From an uncultured Synechococcus sp. (GTDB lineage Bacteria > Cyanobacteriota > Cyanobacteriia > PCC-6307 > Cyanobiaceae), in the NCBI GenBank assembly GCA_913050105.1, contig CAJWZN010000001.1:1-38095 (forward strand): 38,095 nt of DNA, written 5' to 3'. The notes below the pieces were generated by a model that worked only from the letters and a program-made list of their open reading frames with translations, was not told the origin of the DNA and ran no database searches. The translations under genes and the position numbers were made by a program. The number at the start of each line of letters is the position of its first letter. Positions within the stretch are counted from its first letter, which is position 1. Shown piece after piece: positions 23,020 through 29,974 of this stretch.

Positions 23020-24161
23020 CTCCGCTGCAGCAGCAGCCGGTTGATCACTCGCTGGGCGATGTCGCCGTATCCCATCTCACCCGAGAGGATCTGAGCAATG
23101 CGGCGTGGTGCTGTGGGTCGCTTGATCCCCAGCTGGTATCCGAGTCCAGGAAAGCGATAAAAGACCTGTGCAATGCGCCTCCCCCAGGCCATCGATTCGC
23201 CCCACCGTTGTCGCATGGCGGTGGTGTAACCCCTTAAATCACTGCTTTCTCCACGAAGCCAGCGATCGAGATGCAGTGCAGCTTCACAGCCACTCATCAG
23301 GGCAGGGCGTAATCCTTCTGCCAGGAATGGGTCGCAGAGCGATGCAGCGTCCCCAACCACCACAATTCCGTTGCCGTTGAGACGGTGATGGCCATTCCAA
23401 ACACGTAACTGTCCGCTCTGACGAAGGCCTGCATCGGGGGGGAAGCCCAGGTCAGGAAGAAGTTGCGCCAAGACCTGCTCAGGATCGGCGTCCTGTTTGC
23501 CGATAAAGCTGCCAACACCGATGTTCACGCCTCCTGCGACTGGGAATGCCCAGGCGAAACCCTGCTTCACCAAACCGAACTCGAAGCGTGTGGTCCCATT
23601 TTTCAACTTGCCCTGCCCCTCCAGTCGAACCGACATGGTGGTTGCTGTCTGAACGCGCTTGGCTCCCAGGCCGAGCCGTTGGGGCCAAGGAGATTCCGAG
23701 CCGTCAGCAATGACGACTGATCGAGCTCGCCATCGCCGGCCATCAGCTGCTGTAACGCTCCAGTGGTCGTTACCCCGACTGATGTCGGTCACTGTTGTTC
23801 CAACACAGCATTCGGCTCCGGCCTGTTTCGCTTGATCAGTCAGCAGCTGATCCAACCGTTCGCGACGCACGATCCAGAACGGTGATTCACCGGGAAGCTC
23901 AGCCACCACTGGATCACCCAGGCACCAGCTGAAATCAACCTGGCGGACCACCTGTTCGACAGCCGGTTCCAAAGAAAAGGGGAACCACTGCTGCACCGAG
24001 GCGGCCATGCCGCCGCCACAAGGTTTGATTCTCGGCTCAGCGTCGCGCTCAAGCAGCACAACATCGTGCCCACCTCGAGACAGGTGAGCCGCTGCTGCTG
24101 CACCAGCGGCTCCAGCCCCGACGATGACCACATCGCGAAACCGTTCAGGACTGCCGCTCAA
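23016..24161 (-). CDS. Geranylgeranyl-reductase-family FAD oxidoreductase (ChlP-like)
   Basis: A 381-residue FAD protein of the geranylgeranyl reductase family. It opens with the dinucleotide motif VVIVGAGAAGAAAAAHL, then KPCGGGM, typical of ChlP relatives, and has the second FAD motif GIVVVGDAASLCDPFLAEGL. ChlP itself saturates the phytyl tail of chlorophyll and tocopherol; this paralogue could act on another isoprenoid, so I do not assign the symbol. It overlaps frr by 4 nt (stop and start share ATGA), so it is likely translated from the same message as frr. The 3' stop overlaps the photolyase stop. Confidence 0.86.
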   Translation of the reverse strand: MSGSPERFRDVVIVGAGAAGAAAAAHLSRGGHDVVLLERDAEPRIKPCGGGMAASVQQWFPFSLEPAVEQVVRQVDFSWCLGDPVVAELPGESPFWIVRRERLDQLLTDQAKQAGAECCVGTTVTDISRGNDHWSVTAADGRRWRARSVVIADGSESPWPQRLGLGAKRVQTATTMSVRLEGQGKLKNGTTRFEFGLVKQGFAWAFPVAGGVNIGVGSFIGKQDADPEQVLAQLLPDLGFPPDAGLRQSGQLRVWNGHHRLNGNGIVVVGDAASLCDPFLAEGLRPALMSGCEAALHLDRWLRGESSDLRGYTTAMRQRWGESMAWGRRIAQVFYRFPGLGYQLGIKRPTAPRRIAQILSGEMGYGDIAQRVINRLLLQRS

Positions 24162-24706
24162 ACCTTGAGAATGTCAGCTTCCTTGTCGGCAAGGTGCTTC
24201 TCCAGTTCAGCAATGAATGTGTCGAGGACCCTCTGAACTGCGTCCTGTTCATCACGACTCTGGTCTTCGGAAAAATCCCCCTCTTTTTCCTGCTTTTTAA
24301 TCTTGTCGATCGCATCACGACGCAGATTTCGCAGTGCCACCTTTCCTTCCTCGGCGTATTTGGAGGCGAGCTTGCAAAATTCCTTGCGTCGTTCCTCGGT
24401 GAGCGGGGGCACATTGATGCGGATGATCTTGCCGTCGTTGTTGGGGGTGAAGCCGAGTTCGCTCATGGCGATTGCCTTTTCGATCCCCGCCAGGCAGCTG
24501 ATGTCGAAGGGCTGGATCTGAATGGTCTGGGAGTCGGGTGTCGACAGGGTTGCCAGTGACTTCAGCGGTGTATCTGCCCCGTAGTACTCGACATTGATTC
24601 GATCGAGCAGAGATGAATTGGCCCGGCCGGTTCGGATTGTGTTGAAGTTGCGCTGGGTGGCCTCCACCGACTTGCGCATGCTGGCTTCGAGGTCCTTGGT
24701 CGACAT
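24158..24706 (-). CDS. frr: Ribosome recycling factor
   Basis: Releases ribosomes from mRNA after termination together with EF-G. The 182-residue product covers the whole family: MSTKDLEASMRKSVEATQRN, the highly conserved TIRTGRANSSLLDRI, TLSTPDSQTIQIQPFD, then INVPPLTEERRKEFCKLA and the C-terminal helix with DAIDKIKKQEKEGDFSEDQ. The ATG at 24706 is preferred to one at 24820, which would overlap pyrH. It follows pyrH by 28 bp in the usual pyrH-frr order and overlaps the ChlP-like gene downstream by 4 nt. Confidence 0.97.
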   Translation of the reverse strand: MSTKDLEASMRKSVEATQRNFNTIRTGRANSSLLDRINVEYYGADTPLKSLATLSTPDSQTIQIQPFDISCLAGIEKAIAMSELGFTPNNDGKIIRINVPPLTEERRKEFCKLASKYAEEGKVALRNLRRDAIDKIKKQEKEGDFSEDQSRDEQDAVQRVLDTFIAELEKHLADKEADILKV

Positions 24707-24734
24707 GGTGATCTCGGGTGACGGCGTCGTGAAT

Positions 24735-25448
24735 TCAGGCGGGATTGCCGATACGGGATCCGATCGGTTCTCCAGCAACGGCTTTGCCGATGTTGCCAGG
24801 TTCAAACAGGTTGAACACAACGATCGGGATGTTGTTGTCTTTGCATAGGGCGATGGCGGTGCTGTCCATGACCCCCAGTTCGCCGCTCAACACGTCCTGA
24901 TAGTTCAGATGCTCGTGTTTAACAGCATCTGCATGCTTCGCCGGGTCTTTGTCGTAGACCCCATCAACCTTGGTGGCTTTGAACACAACATCAGCGTTGA
25001 TCTCTGCTGCCCGCAGGGCCGCCGTGGTGTCGGTGGTGAAAAACGGATTTCCGCATCCAGCTCCGAACACAACCACCCGTCCTTTCTCCAGGTGCCGCAT
25101 CGCTTTGCGCCGGATGTAGGGCTCTGCCACTTCCTGCATGGCGATGGCCGTTTGCACGCGTGTCGGAACTCCCGCTCGCTCCAGTCCGTCTTGCAGGGTG
25201 ATCGCGTTCATCACCGTGGCCAGCATCCCCACGTAGTCGGCCGTGGCCCGCTCCATCCCGGCGGCCGATCCTTTCAATCCACGGAAAATGTTGCCGCCGC
25301 CGACAACGATGGCCAGTTGGGTCCCACCTGCCACCACCTTGGCGACGTCCGACGCGATGGACTGAACAATGGCTGGATCGATTCCGTAACCCTGATTACC
25401 CATCAGAGCTTCGCCGCTGAGCTTCAGCAGCACACGGGTATAGGTCAT
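24735..25448 (-). CDS. pyrH: UMP kinase
   Basis: Phosphorylates UMP to UDP, a hexameric enzyme activated by GTP in bacteria. The 237-residue product has RVLLKLSGEALMG at the N terminus, VVGGGNIFRG, DYVGMLATVMNA and the ATP-site segment FGAGCGNPFFTTDTTAALRA, all standard. The ATG at 25448 is chosen; upstream codons to 25511 lack similarity. It heads a pyrH-frr-oxidoreductase group. A perfect 14-bp palindrome lies 30 bp upstream of the start. Confidence 0.97.
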   Translation of the reverse strand: MTYTRVLLKLSGEALMGNQGYGIDPAIVQSIASDVAKVVAGGTQLAIVVGGGNIFRGLKGSAAGMERATADYVGMLATVMNAITLQDGLERAGVPTRVQTAIAMQEVAEPYIRRKAMRHLEKGRVVVFGAGCGNPFFTTDTTAALRAAEINADVVFKATKVDGVYDKDPAKHADAVKHEHLNYQDVLSGELGVMDSTAIALCKDNNIPIVVFNLFEPGNIGKAVAGEPIGSRIGNPA

Positions 25449-25478
25449 CTGTGCCCCAGATCCAATTGACAGTAGCAA

Positions 25479-25492
25479 GCACTGGCCAGTGC
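25479..25492. promoter_or_regulatory. Perfect 14-bp palindrome before pyrH
   Basis: GCACTGGCCAGTGC reads the same on both strands and ends 30 bp upstream of the pyrH ATG. It could be an operator; as RNA it would give a five-pair stem with a GGCC loop in the pyrH leader. Confidence 0.45.
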
Positions 25493-25531
25493 CCTCCTCT
25501 CTCGCTTGCATGGAGCAGCCACCAGCTCTGG

Positions 25532-25726
25532 ATGCCGGAGATCGAATCGAGCCACAGCGGTGTGATGGCGAGGCTCACACTTTCAGCTCTGGAGCGGGCC
25601 AGCCGGGAGCCAGGTTGTTGGAAAGACCCTGTGGTTTATCGAGCTCTTCTCATCAGCGGTTTGTCTGTTCTGACAGATGCGTCGCGCCGGTTGAACGAAG
25701 ACCTGGAGGCTTCGGCTCTGGACTGA
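25532..25726 (+). CDS. Possible small protein, antisense between pyrH and cobO
   Basis: The 292 bp between pyrH and cobO (both leftward) contain a rightward reading frame whose last 64 codons give a plausible soluble helical protein (MPEIESSHSGVMARLTLSAL, then CWKDPVVYRALLISGLSVL and an acidic C terminus). The frame is open further upstream to 25451, over the pyrH leader palindrome, but the ATG at 25532 gives the more protein-like product. No family is recognised. The alternative is non-coding leader DNA for pyrH. The balanced composition supports a gene weakly. Confidence 0.42.
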   Translation: MPEIESSHSGVMARLTLSALERASREPGCWKDPVVYRALLISGLSVLTDASRRLNEDLEASALD

Positions 25727-25740
25727 GGTCGACGTTTCCC

Positions 25741-26406
25741 TCAGTACTCAATGCCTGCCTGTGCCTTGACGCCCTGTTCCCGGAAGGGGTGATGCACCAG
25801 GGTCATCTCCGTGACCAGGTCTGCCTGGTCCAGCAAAGGCTTGGGAGCTCCTCGGCCGGTGACTGCGACATGGGTGAGTTCCGGACGTTCCTTCAGTCCA
25901 GTGATCACGGTTTCAGGGGTGATGTATCCGAGCTTGAGAGCCACATTCAGTTCGTCCAGCAGCACAAGTTTCACAGTTGCGTCTCTCAGATAGCCAAGGG
26001 CGGTATCCCACGCCTCTTCAACCAGCTGCTGATCCCGTTCGCGGTCCTGGGTCTCCCAGGTGAAACCTTCCCCGAGGGCGTGCCAGCTCACTTGATCCCC
26101 GAAGGCGCGCAGGGCCCGTGCCTCCCCTGGCTCCCAGCCTCCCTTGATGAACTGAACGATTGCAACCCGTTCACCGTGGCCGAGCGTGCGGAGCACAAGC
26201 CCAAGCCCAGCAGTGGTTTTTCCCTTCCCGTGGCCGGTGAACACCAGCACAAGGCCCTTTTCCTTGTTGCGTTCCTCCACACGCTGCTTCTGCACCTGCT
26301 GGCGCCGTTCCATCCGTTTGCGGTAGCCGGCCTCGTCGGTTTCCGGTGACACTCGCCCGCCCATGCCCAGGCTGGCGGCGGTTTGGTCGAGGTCCTTCGC
26401 GGTCAT
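25741..26406 (-). CDS. cobO: Corrinoid adenosyltransferase (CobO/CobA type)
   Basis: Adds the adenosyl group from ATP to reduced corrinoids late in cobalamin synthesis. The 221-residue product has a basic, helical N terminus of about 50 residues, the P-loop GHGKGKTT at 58-65, then VAIVQFIKGGW, LVLLDELNVALKLGY and the C-terminal VTGRGAPKPLLDQADLVTEM typical of the family. I chose the ATG at 26406; its start overlaps the stop of the methyltransferase gene by 4 nt, so they are coupled. It pairs functionally with cobK earlier in the window. Confidence 0.95.
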   Translation of the reverse strand: MTAKDLDQTAASLGMGGRVSPETDEAGYRKRMERRQQVQKQRVEERNKEKGLVLVFTGHGKGKTTAGLGLVLRTLGHGERVAIVQFIKGGWEPGEARALRAFGDQVSWHALGEGFTWETQDRERDQQLVEEAWDTALGYLRDATVKLVLLDELNVALKLGYITPETVITGLKERPELTHVAVTGRGAPKPLLDQADLVTEMTLVHHPFREQGVKAQAGIEY

Positions 26407-27047
26407 GGTTGGGCGGATGGGGGTTTTCGGGCAGTGATTCGTTGCAGGGCTTGCCCGGCCAGAAGCTCCTGCTGCACGCTGCAGAACCCGAGCTCGCTGA
26501 GCTGAGACACCAGATCGTCCTCCAGCATGGCGGTCGCCGTGTCGGTTTCGAACAGAGCGCAGAACAGCTGCTGGGGGAGCTTCAGCCATGGACCAGCGGG
26601 ATGAAGGTCCACCAGAACCAGCCATCCACCTGGCTTCAGAAGCCGCAGGCAGCTGGTTAAGACCCGCACTCTCTCCTTGCGAGGGAACTCGTGAAGCGCA
26701 ACGCTGAGCTGCACTGCTGCAAAGCTTTCAGCAGCCAGAGGTGGGTCTTCCGCCAGGCCCTCCACCAAATGCATCCCTGGATGACGGATGGCAGCCAGGT
26801 CCAAAGCCCTTGGAGCAATGTCCAAACCTGTGACCGAAAAACCGGCTGCGAGCCAGGGGGCTGCTGCCTCCCCACTGCCACAGCAGAGGTCCAGGACGGC
26901 TGAACCTGGGCTCAGTTGCCTTTGCAGAGCGTCAACGCCCAGGCCCCGAAGCCTGGACACTCCTCCCACGCTCAGGGCTGAGACAGCGGTGACCGTGTCG
27001 TAGATCCAGCGGTGGCGGTATGCCAGTGGGCGTAGAAAAGACGTCAT
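26403..27047 (-). CDS. Class I SAM-dependent methyltransferase
   Basis: A 214-residue enzyme with the Rossmann-type methyltransferase fold. Motif I is VLDLCCGSGEAA (51-62), the acidic end of strand 2 is GLDIAPRALDLA, and SLARLLKPGG-like motif III appears as CLRLLKPGGWLVLVDLHP. The N-terminal lid (FLRPLAYRHRWIYDTVTAVS) is like that of UbiE/MenG-type or small cyanobacterial methyltransferases; the substrate cannot be inferred. Being coupled to cobO by a 4-nt overlap makes a corrinoid link conceivable but unproven. It lies 15 bp after the tyrosine recombinase gene in the same direction. Confidence 0.85.
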   Translation of the reverse strand: MTSFLRPLAYRHRWIYDTVTAVSALSVGGVSRLRGLGVDALQRQLSPGSAVLDLCCGSGEAAAPWLAAGFSVTGLDIAPRALDLAAIRHPGMHLVEGLAEDPPLAAESFAAVQLSVALHEFPRKERVRVLTSCLRLLKPGGWLVLVDLHPAGPWLKLPQQLFCALFETDTATAMLEDDLVSQLSELGFCSVQQELLAGQALQRITARKPPSAQP

Positions 27048-27062
27048 GTCTCCAAATGATGT

Positions 27063-28205
27063 TCAGGCGCCCTGTCGAGCAAGAGCAGCGTCCACCGCCT
27101 GCTGTTGATCGCGGCGGGTGATCCAGTGGTGATAAGTACGGGTATGAATCGCCACGGAATGCCCCATCATTCTGGCGGCGACCGTGTCTGGAAGGCCGAT
27201 GTGGATCGTGCGCACCGCCCAGGCATGACGCAGGTCATAGGGCGTGATCGGCAAGGCATAGCGGCGAAACTGTTCGCTCACCCTGCGGCCCACCTGCTGC
27301 AGCGTTGTAACGCGCAGATCGGTCTGGATGGCTGGTAACGCCTTGAAATCAGTGCTGAGCACGTTGAGACCAAACAGATCGACCCAGTCAGGCTGAAAAG
27401 GCCAGACCTGATGCTCACCGGTCTTGGTTGTGGGCAGCACCCGGATCACCCGATCTCCTGATCTGCTCAGGCTGCTCAGATCGCAGAAAAAAACTTCGTG
27501 GTTGCGCAGCCCGTAGGTCGCCATCAGCCCGTAGACCAGCCGCCAGGCGGGGTTCGGGATATTCATCACCCCTTCGAGGATCTGGGCATCGTTGGGTAAC
27601 TGGCGGAAGCGGGCTTTGTGTAGGCCATAGCCCCCGGCCTCCTGACGCCAGTTCTCCGGCAGGGGGATTTCAAGATGGCGAGCAAGCGCTGCCAGTGCTG
27701 TGGCGCATTGCTGCCTGCTTCGACTTCCGTCGGCATAACTCTCCAGGGTCTCCATCAGCAGGCTGCTGCTGATCGGCTGGTGTCCCGCAAAAGATTGCAC
27801 GCGTCTCAAATAGGGCCGGTATGCGCTGCTCCAGGTGGTGCGGCTGCCCGACGGGTTGCGACGACGACGGGCATCTGTGAAGAAAGCTTGCTTGAAAGAT
27901 TGAACGGCACTCTCCAGATCAGGGGTAGAAGCATTGCTTCGCCCAGGGCTCCAGTCCTCCCAGTTGAATTGTCTGCGCTGCAGCTGTCGCTGCACTTGAC
28001 GCAATGCGTGCTCGGCATCCCGCAGCCCCTCGGGATCAGCTGTCAGCCCCAGACTCAGCCGTTGCACGCGCTCAACGTCCGGATTGCGTCGATCGGGCAA
28101 GCGACCCCTCAGGTTGAGTTTTTGCCCCCTCTGTTCCACCCGCAGCGGATGACCTTCATCCGCGAGGCGGCGGTTGATCAGGTCCAACGCGCATTTCAGT
28201 TCCAT
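27063..28205 (-). CDS. Tyrosine recombinase (phage-integrase family)
   Basis: A 380-residue site-specific recombinase/integrase-like protein. An arm/core-binding region (about 1-195, basic and helical) precedes the catalytic domain: Arg234 in YGLRNHEV, Lys261 in TTKTGEHQV, D-L-R326-H in PYDLRHAWAVR, His349 in MMGHS and the nucleophile Tyr358 in HTRTYHHW. All are present except that the first position of H-x-x-R is Tyr323 instead of His. No tRNA, att-like direct repeat or phage genes lie nearby, and neighbours are housekeeping genes, so it looks domesticated. An inverted repeat (28206-28219) abuts the start codon where a ribosome-binding site would be. Confidence 0.9.
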   Translation of the reverse strand: MELKCALDLINRRLADEGHPLRVEQRGQKLNLRGRLPDRRNPDVERVQRLSLGLTADPEGLRDAEHALRQVQRQLQRRQFNWEDWSPGRSNASTPDLESAVQSFKQAFFTDARRRRNPSGSRTTWSSAYRPYLRRVQSFAGHQPISSSLLMETLESYADGSRSRQQCATALAALARHLEIPLPENWRQEAGGYGLHKARFRQLPNDAQILEGVMNIPNPAWRLVYGLMATYGLRNHEVFFCDLSSLSRSGDRVIRVLPTTKTGEHQVWPFQPDWVDLFGLNVLSTDFKALPAIQTDLRVTTLQQVGRRVSEQFRRYALPITPYDLRHAWAVRTIHIGLPDTVAARMMGHSVAIHTRTYHHWITRRDQQQAVDAALARQGA

Positions 28206-28219
28206 CCGATGCTCATCGG
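28206..28219. promoter_or_regulatory. Inverted repeat touching the recombinase start codon
   Basis: CCGATG and CATCGG, six-bp arms with a 2-nt centre, fill 28206-28219, immediately before the recombinase ATG (28203-28205 on the - strand). It replaces the expected ribosome-binding site. It could be an autoregulatory operator or a recombinase-binding half-site pair. Confidence 0.5.
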
Positions 28220-28241
28220 CTACTCACCATGCCGTTAGTGC

Positions 28242-28273
28242 GGGTTACGCTCAACCCCCTTAACTGCAGGGTT
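28242..28273 (+). promoter_or_regulatory. hemH leader with two exclusive short pairings
   Basis: AACCC (28253-28257) can pair either with GGGTT at 28242-28246 or with GGGTT at 28269-28273. The second pairing covers the AGGG that would be the hemH ribosome-binding site, 6 nt before the ATG. Stems are only five pairs, so a switch is speculative. Confidence 0.3.
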
Positions 28274-28277
28274 CTGT

Positions 28278-29453
28278 ATGTCACGCGTCGGCGTTGTTCT
28301 ACTGAATCTGGGTGGACCAGAGCGGATTCAGGACGTCGGACCGTTCCTGTACAACCTCTTCGCAGATCCGGAGATCATTCGGCTCCCCAGCCCTGCTCTT
28401 CAGAAGCCCCTGGCTTGGCTGATCAGCACACTGCGCAGTGGCAAGTCACAGAAGGCCTACCGCTCCATCGGTGGAGGCTCACCCCTGAGGCGCATCACGG
28501 AGCAGCAAGCCCGTGAACTGCAGAGCCTCCTTCGCCAGCGTGGTGTCGATGCGACCACGTACGTCGCGATGCGTTACTGGCACCCGTTCACTGAATCTGC
28601 CGTTGCCGACATGAAGGCAGACGGGGTGGATGAGGTGGTTGTGCTTCCGCTGTATCCCCACTTTTCAATCAGTACCAGCGGTTCCAGCTTCCGTGAACTG
28701 CAGCGGCTGCGGAACGGGGATTCAGATTTTGAAAAACTCCCGATCCGATGCATTCGCAGTTGGTTTGATCATCCGGGCTACGTGCAGGCGATGGCTGAAC
28801 TCATCGCTGAGGAAGTTCGCAACAGCGATGACCCAGCCAAGGCGCACGTGTTCTTCAGTGCCCACGGCGTTCCCAAGAGTTATGTGGAAGAGGCCGGCGA
28901 CCCCTATCAGACCCACATCGAATCCTGCACGAACTTGATCATGGCCAAGCTCGCTGAAGTGATGGGTCATGCCAATCCGCACACACTCGCTTATCAGAGT
29001 CGGGTAGGCCCTGTGGAGTGGTTGAAGCCCTACACCGAAGAGGCGCTGGAAGAGCTTGGAGAGGCCAAGGTCAATGACCTCGTCGTTGTGCCGATCAGTT
29101 TCGTCAGCGAGCACATCGAAACCCTCGAGGAAATTGATATCGAATACCGCGAGCTGGCCACTGAAGCTGGCGTTGTGAATTTCCGTCGGGTACGAGCTCT
29201 CGACACCTATGCGCCGTTCATTGAAGGTCTTGCCGATCTGGTCACCACCAGCCTGGATGGTCCGGAGGTCAGTCTCGATGCGGCTGCCGAACTCCCCAAC
29301 ACGGTCAAGCTTTACCCCCAGGAAAAGTGGGAGTGGGGATGGAACAACAGCTCCGAAGTCTGGAATGGTCGCCTGGCGATGCTCGGCTTTTCAGCCTTTC
29401 TCCTGGAACTGATCGGTGGGCGTGGCCCATTGCACGCTCTCGGACTTCTCTGA
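28278..29453 (+). CDS. hemH: Ferrochelatase with C-terminal chlorophyll-binding (CAB) tail
   Basis: Inserts iron into protoporphyrin IX, the last step of heme synthesis and the branch point with chlorophyll. Residues 1-325 are a standard ferrochelatase: GVVLLNLGGPE, LPLYPHFSISTSGSS, catalytic His196 in FFSAHGVP and FVSEHIETLEEIDIEY. A linker leads to a membrane helix with the high-light-inducible/CAB motif WNGRLAMLGFSAFLLELIGG (about 362-381), which anchors the enzyme to thylakoids and binds chlorophyll in cyanobacterial relatives. It diverges from the recombinase gene with 72 bp between, and its end overlaps the M23 peptidase start by 38 nt. Confidence 0.97.
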   Translation: MSRVGVVLLNLGGPERIQDVGPFLYNLFADPEIIRLPSPALQKPLAWLISTLRSGKSQKAYRSIGGGSPLRRITEQQARELQSLLRQRGVDATTYVAMRYWHPFTESAVADMKADGVDEVVVLPLYPHFSISTSGSSFRELQRLRNGDSDFEKLPIRCIRSWFDHPGYVQAMAELIAEEVRNSDDPAKAHVFFSAHGVPKSYVEEAGDPYQTHIESCTNLIMAKLAEVMGHANPHTLAYQSRVGPVEWLKPYTEEALEELGEAKVNDLVVVPISFVSEHIETLEEIDIEYRELATEAGVVNFRRVRALDTYAPFIEGLADLVTTSLDGPEVSLDAAAELPNTVKLYPQEKWEWGWNNSSEVWNGRLAMLGFSAFLLELIGGRGPLHALGLL

Positions 29454-29946
29454 GCTGTTTCGGTCGCTGTTGCTGGCGGTTTGTCTGACAGCAGCATCAC
29501 CTGCACGAGCGGATCGGTGGAGTGAGGGAAGCTTTCCGATCCCTGTGTTTGAGGGTTACACCAGCCATTTCGGTATGCGGCGAGCGGCTGATGGAATCCT
29601 TCGTCCCCACAACGGTCTTGACATCGCCGCACCCCTTGGTTCCCCCGTTCTGAGCTGGTGGCACGGCACTGTCATCGAAACCATCCACGATCAGTCGTGT
29701 GGCATCGGAGTCGTGATTGCTTCAGGCGAATACCACCATATTTATTGCCATCTGCGTCGGCAGAGAATGCGTCCAGATCAGTGGGTGAACGCTGGACAGG
29801 TCATCGGTCAGGTGGGTCTGACCGGTCGTACCAGCGGAGCTCATCTTCACTGGGGGATCCGTCATTCCGGTCGCTGGCTCGACCCTGCACAGATCCTCAG
29901 AGCCATGATTCGCGGCCGACGGGCAATCGTCCCTAAAGGCCCTTAA
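29416..29946 (+). CDS. Secreted M23-family (LytM) peptidoglycan endopeptidase
   Basis: A 176-residue exported peptidase. The N-terminal signal peptide (FRSLLLAVCLTAASPARA, ending about residue 32) is followed by a single LytM domain. Zinc ligands are H65-N-G-L-D69, H143 and H145 in HLHWGI, with H112 (YCHL) as the catalytic His; all are present, so it should be active. The start is most likely GTG at 29416, inside the last codons of hemH (38-nt overlap); later GTG (29422) or TTG (29470) starts would shorten the region before the signal peptide. Overlap means it is tied to hemH expression, though no shared function is obvious. Confidence 0.9.
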   Translation: MGVAHCTLSDFSELFRSLLLAVCLTAASPARADRWSEGSFPIPVFEGYTSHFGMRRAADGILRPHNGLDIAAPLGSPVLSWWHGTVIETIHDQSCGIGVVIASGEYHHIYCHLRRQRMRPDQWVNAGQVIGQVGLTGRTSGAHLHWGIRHSGRWLDPAQILRAMIRGRRAIVPKGP

Positions 29947-29974
29947 TCTTGAGGGTCAACCCCGACCAACTGCC

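Noticed and set aside
27063..28205. Recombinase as evidence for a prophage or genomic island
   Set aside because: No tRNA, att-like direct repeat, phage gene or composition shift nearby; neighbours on both sides are core genes.
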